From: Clostridiaceae bacterium
GTDB taxonomy: Bacteria; Bacillota_A; Clostridia; Acetivibrionales; Acetivibrionaceae
Assembly: GCA_012513545.1 (NCBI GenBank)
Contig: JAAZCB010000410.1
Location: forward strand, 1 to 5,411
Reading direction: 5' to 3'
DNA length: 5,411 nt
In this document: positions 1 to 5,260 of the stretch, in pieces
Position numbering within the stretch: the first letter of the stretch is position 1
How the letters are laid out: every line of letters starts with the position of its first letter
The notes under the pieces: generated by a model
Told to the model about the DNA's origin: nothing
What the model saw: the letters and a program-made list of their open reading frames with translations, nothing else
The model's database searches: none
Position numbers and translations under genes: made by a program

Positions 1-87
1 ACAACAACTACAACAACTACAACAACTACAACAACTACTACAACTACTACAACTACAAGTACAACGACTACTACTACAACTACTACA
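1..87 (+). repeat. In-frame ACA/ACT triplet tract (poly-Thr), 9-nt unit at its start
   Basis: The first 36 bases are four perfect copies of the 9-mer ACAACAACT. The tract then continues as less regular ACA/ACT codons, interrupted by one AGT (58-60) and one ACG (64-66), up to base 87. All units are multiples of three, so gain or loss by replication slippage would change Thr-tract length without breaking the frame. The tract probably continues upstream of the window. The downstream domain also uses ACC for Thr, which is absent from the tract, so the tract looks recently expanded. Confidence 0.9.
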
Positions 88-531
88 GGCAGGGCATGTC
101 TGACAGGAAGCGGGCAGGGCGACTTAGAACCCACCTGTACAATTGAAGGATATAACGACTTCAATATCAGTGATCCGTTTATCCAGGACTGCAGTAATCC
201 CAACCAACCAGGTAACTTCCTTGGATTTACTGCAAGGAATACAATTGATGCGCCTACACTGATTTCAACATTTGTAGCAGATCTCAGTACCCTGAGCTTT
301 ACCTGTTCAGGAAATACTCTAACTATAGAAGGTTCGGGAACCTGGACAGTTAATGGAATGGCGCCAATTCCAGTGACCTTCACCTATATATTTGTAAGAA
401 ATACAGCTCCTGTAATGGATCAGGCGAGCCTGGTGCTTACATCTGTAAATACCGGAGCGGTTGTATTCACAACCTGTGGATTGCGTAGTTTCAACGGTAG
501 TATTGAATTTACCTGCCCTGTAATACCATAG
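1..531 (+). CDS. Poly-threonine protein with Cys-containing C-terminal domain (5' end outside window)
   Basis: An open frame enters at base 1 and ends with TAG at 529-531, giving 176 visible residues; the true start lies upstream. Residues 1-29 are all threonine apart from Ser20, encoded almost only by ACA and ACT. A Gly/Arg/Ala linker follows, then a domain of about 145 residues rich in Thr, Ser, Val, Phe and Asn with six cysteines (33, 46, 64, 102, 159, 172), which looks beta-rich. There is no C-terminal membrane segment, LPXTG motif or charged tail, so it is not an obvious sortase substrate. Thr tracts of this kind are typical linkers or O-glycosylation platforms in extracellular and spore-surface proteins. 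Three glycosyltransferase genes lie within 5 kb, which fits a glycosylated surface protein, but that is inference. I do not recognise the C-terminal domain family. The reading frame is certain; the function is not. Confidence 0.85.
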   Translation, partial: TTTTTTTTTTTTTTTTTTTSTTTTTTTTTGRACLTGSGQGDLEPTCTIEGYNDFNISDPFIQDCSNPNQPGNFLGFTARNTIDAPTLISTFVADLSTLSFTCSGNTLTIEGSGTWTVNGMAPIPVTFTYIFVRNTAPVMDQASLVLTSVNTGAVVFTTCGLRSFNGSIEFTCPVIP

Positions 532-537
532 TTAAAT

Positions 538-570
538 AAAAAGCTTCGGGAATCGAGTCCCTCGCTTTTT
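538..570 (+). terminator. Intrinsic terminator of the poly-Thr gene
   Basis: Six bases after the TAG stop, AAAAAGC (538-544) pairs with GCTTTTT (564-570) and GGGA with TCCC. A small internal loop separates the two stems and the apical loop is ATCGAG. The structure ends in a run of five T, as expected for a rho-independent terminator on the + strand. Confidence 0.75.
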
Positions 571-602
571 GCCGGATTTACCTTCGCTAAATGGTTCTTA
601 AT

Positions 603-630
603 AAAGGCAGCCGCTAAAACAGCTGCCTTT
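603..630 (-). terminator. Intrinsic terminator of the GT4 glycosyltransferase
   Basis: A perfect 9-bp stem, AAAGGCAGC (603-611) with GCTGCCTTT (622-630), has a 10-nt loop. It lies 20 bases beyond the stop of the minus-strand glycosyltransferase. Read on the minus strand the stem is followed by a T-rich stretch (TTTATT). It could also back up the + strand terminator, since the two genes converge here. Confidence 0.7.
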
Positions 631-650
631 AATCATATAATACTTTATCT

Positions 651-1928
651 CTATAATAAGTGCTCAAATTGATTTTCCCAGATCCACTTAGGGCTGTAGC
701 GCTGTCTTACAAGTGTTTTTGAGTGAACAACGGGATTTTCTCTCATCAAGCGAAGTATAATTTCTCCATGTTCCTCGTAATAGGCCTGTTCAGACGGATG
801 ATAATTTTCCTTCGTGTCAAAACCGAAATTTCTTGCATCCCAACGCATAAAATATGCATTCAACTGTTTACCTATCTCTTCAAGGGAGGGAACAGCCTGA
901 TTCAGTACCAGGAAATTTCCCCTGCTTGCGGCCTCAAGAACTGTAAGGGGAAATGCCTCTGAATAGGAGGGTGATATATATAGGTTTGACAATGTGAAGA
1001 GATCCAGGACACCTTTTCGTGGGAATCCGTTAGGATATCCGTGGTCTGACGAAAATGTCATATCTTCCTTGTCAAGGCCAAATTTTTGCCCAACCAGTTT
1101 AACTGCAGACTTATAGAGCTTGGGATCTACATCTCCGGAAGGGAAATCACAAAAAATTACTTTTACACTTCGTTCAGTTTTTTTTCTGATAGCACCTGCT
1201 AAAGCAGCAACCTTGTCGAATTTTTTCCCCTGTGTCAATCTTCCGGCGTATACAATAAGAATATCCGGAGAAAACAGGTCAACTTCACTGGAAATGGCTT
1301 TAACATCATCACCCAGGTTTGCCATGATATCCAGGCTATTGTTTATCACACGGCATTTACCCTCAGCTACATTATACTGCTTGGCTAATGGAGTTATTCC
1401 CGCATATGTCAAAGATATATAGGTGGTATTTGGCATGGGAGTATACCGGGCTGAAAAAGGCCATTTGGGGTTTGGTGGCCGGTTAACAGGCGCTGAATGG
1501 GAGAATGAAATAAATTTCAGTTTAGGGAGTTTTTCCTGGGCCTTCCTGACAGCTACATTATGTATCAAGTGCCAGCCCTGGTAGAGAATATCATGCATAA
1601 TGCATACATCAATATCAGATAGCTTCTGGACAAGATCCTCAGCAATAGTTTCAGCCTCTTCAAAGAAAGTTTTATGAAGGTTTCCGCTTGGCTGTGAATA
1701 ATCGTGCCATTGTATTTGTTTGCCGTCAAGTGTATTTGTCACCTCAGCCCATTCGATCCTTTCGTCTAAATAAACTCCGTATTTGCTGCTTTCTTTAAAG
1801 CCTTCACAAACCAGCAATTTTACCGGAATATTAGCATCATGAAACATCCTTAATTGTTCGGCTACCACGTTTACCAATGAGTATGTAGTGTCCAGATCGC
1901 TGAACATAGTTAATATGCCAATCTTCAT
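651..1928 (-). CDS. Glycosyltransferase, GT4-like (GT-B fold)
   Basis: A 425-residue protein, the usual size for GT-B glycosyltransferases, which transfer a sugar from a nucleotide donor in the cytoplasm. The start at 1928 (MKIGILTMF) is chosen because an AAGGAGG site lies 9 nt upstream; the frame is open for 21 more codons, but the upstream ATG has no such site. The N-terminal part (about 1-190) is the acceptor-side Rossmann-like domain. The donor-side domain begins near residue 222 with IVYAGRLTQGKKFD, the usual GT4 strand and loop with Lys235/Lys236 positioned for the nucleotide phosphates. It contains the EX7E motif, Glu324 and Glu332, in SEAFPLTVLE. There is no signal peptide or membrane segment. 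The substrate cannot be told from sequence. The gene is probably transcribed alone: it has its own terminator, and a terminator-like hairpin lies between it and the upstream Cys-rich gene. A role in glycosylating the convergent poly-Thr protein is inference. Confidence 0.9.
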   Translation of the reverse strand: MKIGILTMFSDLDTTYSLVNVVAEQLRMFHDANIPVKLLVCEGFKESSKYGVYLDERIEWAEVTNTLDGKQIQWHDYSQPSGNLHKTFFEEAETIAEDLVQKLSDIDVCIMHDILYQGWHLIHNVAVRKAQEKLPKLKFISFSHSAPVNRPPNPKWPFSARYTPMPNTTYISLTYAGITPLAKQYNVAEGKCRVINNSLDIMANLGDDVKAISSEVDLFSPDILIVYAGRLTQGKKFDKVAALAGAIRKKTERSVKVIFCDFPSGDVDPKLYKSAVKLVGQKFGLDKEDMTFSSDHGYPNGFPRKGVLDLFTLSNLYISPSYSEAFPLTVLEAASRGNFLVLNQAVPSLEEIGKQLNAYFMRWDARNFGFDTKENYHPSEQAYYEEHGEIILRLMRENPVVHSKTLVRQRYSPKWIWENQFEHLL

Positions 1929-1937
1929 TTTAGAATG

Positions 1938-1944
1938 CCTCCTT
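1938..1944 (-). promoter_or_regulatory. Ribosome binding site deciding the GT4 start
   Basis: The minus strand reads AAGGAGG here, a full Shine-Dalgarno match 9 nt before the ATG at 1926-1928. It selects this start over the longer open frame beginning at 1991. Confidence 0.85.
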
Positions 1945-1958
1945 GTTTTATAATGATG

Positions 1959-2027
1959 CCAATATTTTATGCGGAATAAAAGCATTTCCACTAAAATATT
2001 AGCTCTTTCTAAACATAAACCATATAG
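1959..2027 (-). repeat. Diverged ~70-nt direct repeat, copy B
   Basis: Aligned with 3114-3183 in the same orientation with one gap, I count about 48 identical columns of 70. The best-conserved core on the + strand has the pattern AAAATATYAGC, then TTTCYAAACATAARCCAT. This copy sits just upstream of the GT4 gene and covers its candidate -10 element. Confidence 0.6.
1963..1971 (-). promoter_or_regulatory. Possible sigma-K-type -10 element upstream of GT4
   Basis: The minus strand reads CATAAAATA, an exact match to the CATANNNTA -10 consensus of mother-cell sigma-K promoters, 34 bases upstream of the start codon. The -35 position (AC, 16-17 nt upstream) is not matched; I see TG/GG instead. This is therefore weak evidence. 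The site also lies inside the diverged direct repeat described below. Confidence 0.3.
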
Positions 2028-2141
2028 TGTATCGAGCAGAGTCCATAATTAACAGTTTATTATCCATATAGAGATATAGTATTTTTCACAAGATAAAATT
2101 GTGCCTGATTATTATACATATGAGCATATGCTATCCACAAA

Positions 2142-2170
2142 ATAAAAGAACTGTATTTGTTCATACAGCC
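2142..2170 (-). terminator. Probable weak terminator of the Cys-rich gene
   Basis: On the minus strand CTGTAT (2168-2163) and ATACAG (2156-2151) form a 6-bp stem around a 6-nt loop, extendable by two G-T pairs, followed by TTCTTTTATTTT. It starts about 25 bases after the TAA/TGA-side end of the Cys-rich gene. The stem is short and AT-rich, so termination may be partial. Confidence 0.5.
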
Positions 2171-2193
2171 CTTTACCTGTATATATTTACCGG

Positions 2194-2940
2194 CTATTTC
2201 AGGTCTGAAGGATTCAATTCCTGTTCCGGAAAGAAGCATGAAAGGAAGGGAGCTTTATTTTGGTCATTGAAAGCTGTACAGTTGTTTGCAGGGGAGTTTT
2301 TTTGTTCGGCAGGTACCGGGCAATAACCGTAGGACGGCACCAGCAGCTGTGTATTGCACACACACTTTACAACAAAGAAAGCACCAATTTGAAGTATTAA
2401 TGCTCCTGTACAGGAACACAGCATCTCATTTATTGCCTCTATTAGAGCCTCAACCTTAACGGTCAGCCCGCCCTCATCCAAAGCTTCATTCGAAGAGTAT
2501 GAACAATCATGTGGGTAGCAAATTACTCCACCCATGAAAGAACAGTCAGGACAGTAAATATTGTTAACCGTCAGGTTGAAAGTTACCTCATCAGGCTGTT
2601 TTAGAAGCTTCGCTCCGACAGAATAGAATATATTATATCTTATTCTAACGTGGAGTCTGAGGTTTTTATATCCAGGCTTTGTGCAGGAGTCAGTTTTCTC
2701 TGACACTTTAACTTCTATGATATTATAGTCACCGGCTTTAACATAAACAAATTTTGAACGGCATGCCCCTGCCTGGGGTGTCAGTATGACGTCCCTGATT
2801 AAGCAGTCCCTTATTGAGACCTGATCTATAACCTTTATGACTTGTAAGCATACTAACTCTCTTGGCAAGGAATAAGAACAAGGTTTAAGCATCTGACCGG
2901 TATTTATTGTTGCTGCAAGGTTACCAGTATGATTGGGCAT
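2194..2940 (-). CDS. Cysteine-rich protein, probable spore-coat or exosporium component
   Basis: A 248-residue protein with 16 cysteines (21, 31, 46, 60, 86, 130, 133, 141, 146, 175, 177, 193, 195, 207, 221, 235), including CxxC at 130-133 and CxC at 175-177 and 193-195. The start at 2940 follows an AGGGGGG site by 7 nt; the ATG at 2967 has no site. It has no signal peptide or clear transmembrane helix, consistent with a protein made in the mother-cell cytoplasm. The region LVCLQVIKVIDQVSIRDCL (29-47) and the closing PSYGYCPVP (202-210) recall Cys-rich proteins I associate with clostridial sporulation, some of which are SPOCS/DUF3794-like. That resemblance is from memory, and I cannot assign a family firmly. 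Disulfide or other cross-linking in the spore coat is the natural reading. It is a separate transcription unit with a long 5' leader, between two glycosyltransferase genes on the same strand. Confidence 0.8.
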   Translation of the reverse strand: MPNHTGNLAATINTGQMLKPCSYSLPRELVCLQVIKVIDQVSIRDCLIRDVILTPQAGACRSKFVYVKAGDYNIIEVKVSEKTDSCTKPGYKNLRLHVRIRYNIFYSVGAKLLKQPDEVTFNLTVNNIYCPDCSFMGGVICYPHDCSYSSNEALDEGGLTVKVEALIEAINEMLCSCTGALILQIGAFFVVKCVCNTQLLVPSYGYCPVPAEQKNSPANNCTAFNDQNKAPFLSCFFPEQELNPSDLK

Positions 2941-2947
2941 AATTAAA

Positions 2948-2954
2948 CCCCCCT
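2948..2954 (-). promoter_or_regulatory. Ribosome binding site deciding the Cys-rich start
   Basis: The minus strand reads AGGGGGG, 7 nt before the ATG at 2938-2940. It favours this Met over the in-frame Met codons at 2967 and 2961, neither of which has a comparable upstream site. Confidence 0.75.
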
Positions 2955-3016
2955 GAAACATAGACATTATTTAATGTATTAACTGGGAAAAAGCTTTAGT
3001 AAAGTATCCATTTTCT

Positions 3017-3025
3017 TATCTTATG
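3017..3025 (-). promoter_or_regulatory. Possible sigma-K-type -10 element upstream of the Cys-rich gene
   Basis: The minus strand reads CATAAGATA, an exact CATANNNTA match 76 bases upstream of the start codon. No AC lies at the expected -35 spacing, so support comes from the -10 alone. Apart from this, the Cys-rich 5' flank (2955-3113) is AT-rich and holds no other gene or clear structure. Confidence 0.3.
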
Positions 3026-3113
3026 CTAATTACACAATATTTTATTATTTGTCAGCTTAGTAGAAGTTCATTTCCACTTTGATACTTTATGGTTTATACG
3101 GATATTGAATATA

Positions 3114-3183
3114 CTAATATATTAAGCAAGCAAAAAGCGTTTGTGCAAAAAATATCAGCATTTTCCAAACATAAGCCATTAAG
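3114..3183 (-). repeat. Diverged ~70-nt direct repeat, copy A
   Basis: The partner of 1959-2027. This copy overlaps the stop codon of the family 92-like glycosyltransferase (3179-3181) and its first 65 downstream bases. Together the two copies bracket the Cys-rich gene in direct orientation. No strong hairpin is visible inside it. Confidence 0.6.
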
Positions 3184-4069
3184 TTGTGTGTTGCTTCAAA
3201 AGCGCGTTTGCACAATGCTTACTGCACTTTTCCTCTACTAGCTTCCAATATTTCCTCATACCGTTATCCGTGGCATTCAGATAGAAATCCTCTTCTGCAT
3301 GGTAGTATCCTTTCATCCAATCAAGCAGCTTTTTATTTGTATTATAGTGGTTGAAACGGAGTTCATCCATTTTTACATCAAAATACTTTCCTCTCTTAAT
3401 TGGAATATAGTGTATATTACATCCTTTTCTTTTTTCTATCAGTGCAGTCAGATTAATATTGTCATTACGAATAATATGCTTACAAGCCCACCCAATGGTG
3501 TTAACACCTTCTATACATCTTTCGTTCTGGATAACATATTTATCCAGATTGTTGTAGCGCTCCTCAAATTTTTTCTGATGGAGTACCAGATCCTCAATAC
3601 CCCTTTTTTCATACTCCTCCAAATAATCCTTAAGAGTCCTTCCTTCAGGGCTGAAGATAAACTCATCAATATCAATAAAAGCAGTCCAATCTGAATTGCA
3701 GCCATACTTCTCTACATAATCCCTAATTGCATCAAGCTGGCCAAATATTTTTTTTCCATGTTCATTCTCAGGTGACCATTCTATATAAGTAATCCGTCCG
3801 GGAAGATCTTGCTGTATTTCTTTCAGGGTATCCTGTATATCACTGTCAGTCATACCTTCTGTGATTTTAGCATAGGGAATTCCATATTTGTTTACTTTAC
3901 GATTGTTTTCGGCACTGGAATTATCATAAAGATAGAAATGATCTACGCCTATTTCAATGTGGTATATCAGCCATTCCTTAAGAAACAGAATATTTTCCCT
4001 TGCAAGGAAGACGGTATGAACTGCAAGGCGACACTTATTACCATGATTAGTAGTTGTTTCTTCAGACAT
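3179..4069 (-). CDS. Glycosyltransferase, family 92/DUF23-like (GT-A fold)
   Basis: A 296-residue protein starting at MSEETTTNHG. The N-terminal stretch FLARENILFLKEWLIYHIEI, followed by GVDHFYLYDNSS (41-52), is the hallmark opening of GT92/DUF23 and Glyco_tranf_2_4 proteins. WTAFIDIDEFIF (128-139) carries the metal- and nucleotide-binding DxD (Asp133, Asp135) followed by Glu-Phe. GQLDAIRDYVEKYG (110-123) and the late RFNHYNTNKKLLDWMKGY stretch also fit the family. Length matches stand-alone bacterial members, with no membrane segment. The start at 4069 is preferred because GGAAAGGGG lies 11 nt upstream; the next ATG, at 4111, has no ribosome site and sits inside the candidate -10 element. 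The gene diverges from the GT2 gene at 4366. Donor and acceptor are unknown; addition of sugars to a surface protein or glycan is inference. Confidence 0.9.
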   Translation of the reverse strand: MSEETTTNHGNKCRLAVHTVFLARENILFLKEWLIYHIEIGVDHFYLYDNSSAENNRKVNKYGIPYAKITEGMTDSDIQDTLKEIQQDLPGRITYIEWSPENEHGKKIFGQLDAIRDYVEKYGCNSDWTAFIDIDEFIFSPEGRTLKDYLEEYEKRGIEDLVLHQKKFEERYNNLDKYVIQNERCIEGVNTIGWACKHIIRNDNINLTALIEKRKGCNIHYIPIKRGKYFDVKMDELRFNHYNTNKKLLDWMKGYYHAEEDFYLNATDNGMRKYWKLVEEKCSKHCANALLKQHTT

Positions 4070-4080
4070 AGTCAATCTTA

Positions 4081-4089
4081 CCCCTTTCC
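4081..4089 (-). promoter_or_regulatory. Ribosome binding site deciding the GT92-like start
   Basis: The minus strand reads GGAAAGGGG, 11 nt before the ATG at 4067-4069. The spacing is slightly long, but nothing comparable precedes the upstream ATG at 4109-4111. Confidence 0.55.
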
Positions 4090-4108
4090 AAACATCTATG
4101 GCATAGTA

Positions 4109-4136
4109 CATATTATGTTAATTTTCAGCGATAGGT
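4109..4136 (-). promoter_or_regulatory. Candidate sigma-K promoter of the GT92-like gene
   Basis: On the minus strand AACC (AC at 4136-4135) is followed after exactly 17 nt by CATAATATG (4117-4109). The sigma-K consensus is mACm, N16, CATANNNTA, so only the final base deviates. Transcription would start near 4102, giving a leader of about 33 nt to the ATG at 4069 and excluding the ATG at 4111. Confidence 0.45.
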
Positions 4137-4233
4137 TACTGTATTATTAATTATGGAATGCCATCATACTGTTTGGCGGGACTTTTATAAACACATTTTT
4201 CAGATGTTTTATATTTTCTTTGCAGTATGTAAC

Positions 4234-4261
4234 ACGGACGGTCCCTATGCTGCATATAGTA
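4234..4261 (+). promoter_or_regulatory. Candidate sigma-K promoter of the GT2 gene
   Basis: AC at 4234-4235 (context CACG) is followed after exactly 17 nt by CATATAGTA (4253-4261), a full match to the CATANNNTA -10 with the correct sigma-K spacing. Transcription would start near 4268, leaving a leader of about 95 nt. The hexamer ATGCTG is repeated on both sides of the -10 (4247-4252 and 4262-4267). Confidence 0.5.
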
Positions 4262-4333
4262 ATGCTGAATAAGAAAATTAAATACGGAGGATGTACATTT
4301 TTTGTAATTCATTTTTTTAAATAAGTTATATTC

Positions 4334-4364
4334 AAAACCACTAATATCCTGGGAGGCGGGTTTT
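4334..4364 (+). promoter_or_regulatory. GT2 ribosome binding site in a possible hairpin loop
   Basis: GGGAGG at 4351-4356 lies 9 nt before the ATG at 4366 and sets that start. AAAACC (4334-4339) can pair with GGTTTT (4359-4364), placing the ribosome site in a 19-nt loop. The stem is only 6 bp, so real occlusion is doubtful. Confidence 0.4.
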
Positions 4365-4365
4365 T

Positions 4366-5076
4366 ATGATCAGCGTATTAACTTTAACCTATCAACGACA
4401 CCATTTGCTGGAGGAAGCCATGGAATCTTTTATTCGTCAGGACTTTACAGGCGAATCGGAAATGGTTATTATTAATGATAGTCCCTTAGTTGAGTATGAA
4501 TTTGAACATCCTAAAATTAGAATTATAAACCTGAAAGAGCGGTTTCCATCAATAGGTCATAAACTTAAATTCGGATTTAACCAATGTAAATATGATTATA
4601 TATACCGTCTTGATGATGATGATTTATTGGCTCCCTGGGCATTGACTCATACTTGTGAGGATATTATATCTCATCCCGGTTATGAAATTTATCGAAGCAG
4701 CGGACATTACTATTTTGAGCACAACAAATTCAGAGGAATATCCGGCAGTGTTAATAATGGAAATGTCTATACTAAAAAGTATCTGTCCCGTATTGAAATC
4801 CCAGAAACCAGTGTTGGTGAAGATTACAAAATGACTTTTGATTTCTCTGCAAAAATTTATGAATCCCCACGTGAACAAAAAACTATGATATATCGCTGGG
4901 GTATGAGTACTTACCATTTGTCAGGAATGGGTAACGTAAGTAATGAGGCGAAAAATGAATGGGCTGACCGTATCGTTGAATCTGTTGCAAAGGAAAGAAA
5001 TACTGGAATAGAGGAAGGTATACTTGTGCTCCGCCCAAACTTTCAGGAGGATTATTACCAGCAAATTTCCAATTGA
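4366..5076 (+). CDS. Glycosyltransferase family 2 (GT-A fold)
   Basis: A 236-residue protein, close to a minimal GT2 catalytic domain. MISVLTLTYQRHHLLEEAMESF (1-22) is the classic opening strand and helix of GT2 enzymes. VIINDSP (34-40) supplies the first nucleotide-contacting Asp, and YIYRLDDDDLLAP (78-90) holds the DxD metal site (Asp83-Asp86). GED at 151-153 is a candidate for the catalytic-base region. No membrane segments are present, so the enzyme is probably soluble. The start is fixed by GGGAGG 9 nt upstream. The coding sequence ends in two consecutive TGA codons (5074-5079), and RHS-related debris begins within about ten bases, so the downstream junction may be a recombination point. 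It is divergent from the GT92-like gene across a 296-bp region with back-to-back candidate sigma-K promoters. The substrate is unknown. Confidence 0.9.
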   Translation: MISVLTLTYQRHHLLEEAMESFIRQDFTGESEMVIINDSPLVEYEFEHPKIRIINLKERFPSIGHKLKFGFNQCKYDYIYRLDDDDLLAPWALTHTCEDIISHPGYEIYRSSGHYYFEHNKFRGISGSVNNGNVYTKKYLSRIEIPETSVGEDYKMTFDFSAKIYESPREQKTMIYRWGMSTYHLSGMGNVSNEAKNEWADRIVESVAKERNTGIEEGILVLRPNFQEDYYQQISN

Positions 5077-5083
5077 TGAATGT

Positions 5084-5235
5084 GGAAAAAGTGTTAGTTA
5101 TGCCAGGGATTCGCAGGGGCGTATAACAGAGATAACAGATCCTGCGGGAATGGTTATACGACAAGATTTACTTGCAATTCGAGCCATGGATTTGTTGATT
5201 TGATTGATCCAAGGGTAATCAGACACCAGCCCTAA
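5084..5235 (+). pseudogene. RHS/YD-repeat protein remnant, frameshifted
   Basis: In one frame 5099-5146 reads YARDSQGRITEITDPA, a textbook RHS/YD repeat (GRITxITDPxG). From 5146 the frame one base over continues it with GNGYTTRFTCNSSHGFVD and then LIDPR, ending at TAA 5233-5235. Joined, they give DPAG-NGYTTRF...GFVDLIDPR, about two adjacent repeat units, so one G has apparently been lost from the run at 5146-5148. RHS proteins are very large wall- or secretion-associated shells that carry C-terminal toxins. Only about 50 residues remain here, with no start or ribosome site, so this is a decayed fragment. It begins just after the GT2 stop codon. Confidence 0.7.
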
Positions 5236-5246
5236 CCTTCAGGGCT
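5228..5246. repeat. Small GC-rich hairpin in the RHS/immunity gap
   Basis: AGCCCT (5228-5233) and AGGGCT (5241-5246) form a perfect 6-bp stem with a 7-nt loop. No T-run follows on either strand, so it is a poor candidate for the GT2 terminator, and no better one is visible downstream of 5076. Confidence 0.35.
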
Positions 5247-5260
5247 AAGTCACTTGTTAA

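Noticed and set aside
723..962. + strand open frame of 79 codons inside the GT4 gene
   Set aside because: It lies antisense to a well-supported glycosyltransferase, with no ribosome site and no recognisable product.
1120..1422. + strand open frame of 100 codons inside the GT4 gene
   Set aside because: Antisense shadow of conserved GT4 coding sequence.
2117..2132. Palindromes CATATGAGCATATG and AGCATATGCT
   Set aside because: Short palindromes in AT-rich intergenic DNA with no partner site or link to a promoter.
2099..2326. + strand open frame of 75 codons at the 3' end of the Cys-rich gene
   Set aside because: No ribosome site; it overlaps the Cys-rich coding region and its terminator-like hairpin.
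3001..3088. 8-bp inverted repeat AAAGTATC / GATACTTT
   Set aside because: 72-nt spacing and short length make chance likely in AT-rich sequence.
3108..3123. AATATA-CTAA-TATATT hairpin downstream of the GT92-like gene
   Set aside because: An all-AT stem of 6 bp with no T-run; too weak to call a terminator.
3299..4150. Open frames on both strands overlapping the GT92-like gene (3299-3694 +, 3511-3705 -, 3809-4150 +)
   Set aside because: All are alternative-frame shadows of the GT92-like gene, which has clear family motifs.
4280..4320. Possible micropeptide beginning at the ATG after GGAGG in the GT2 leader
   Set aside because: The GGAGG directly abuts the ATG with no spacer, so it cannot serve as its ribosome site; the frame is only nine codons.
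4624..5164. Minus-strand open frames opposite the GT2 gene (4624-4917, 4883-5164)
   Set aside because: Antisense to GT2 motifs and RHS-like coding sequence, with no ribosome sites.
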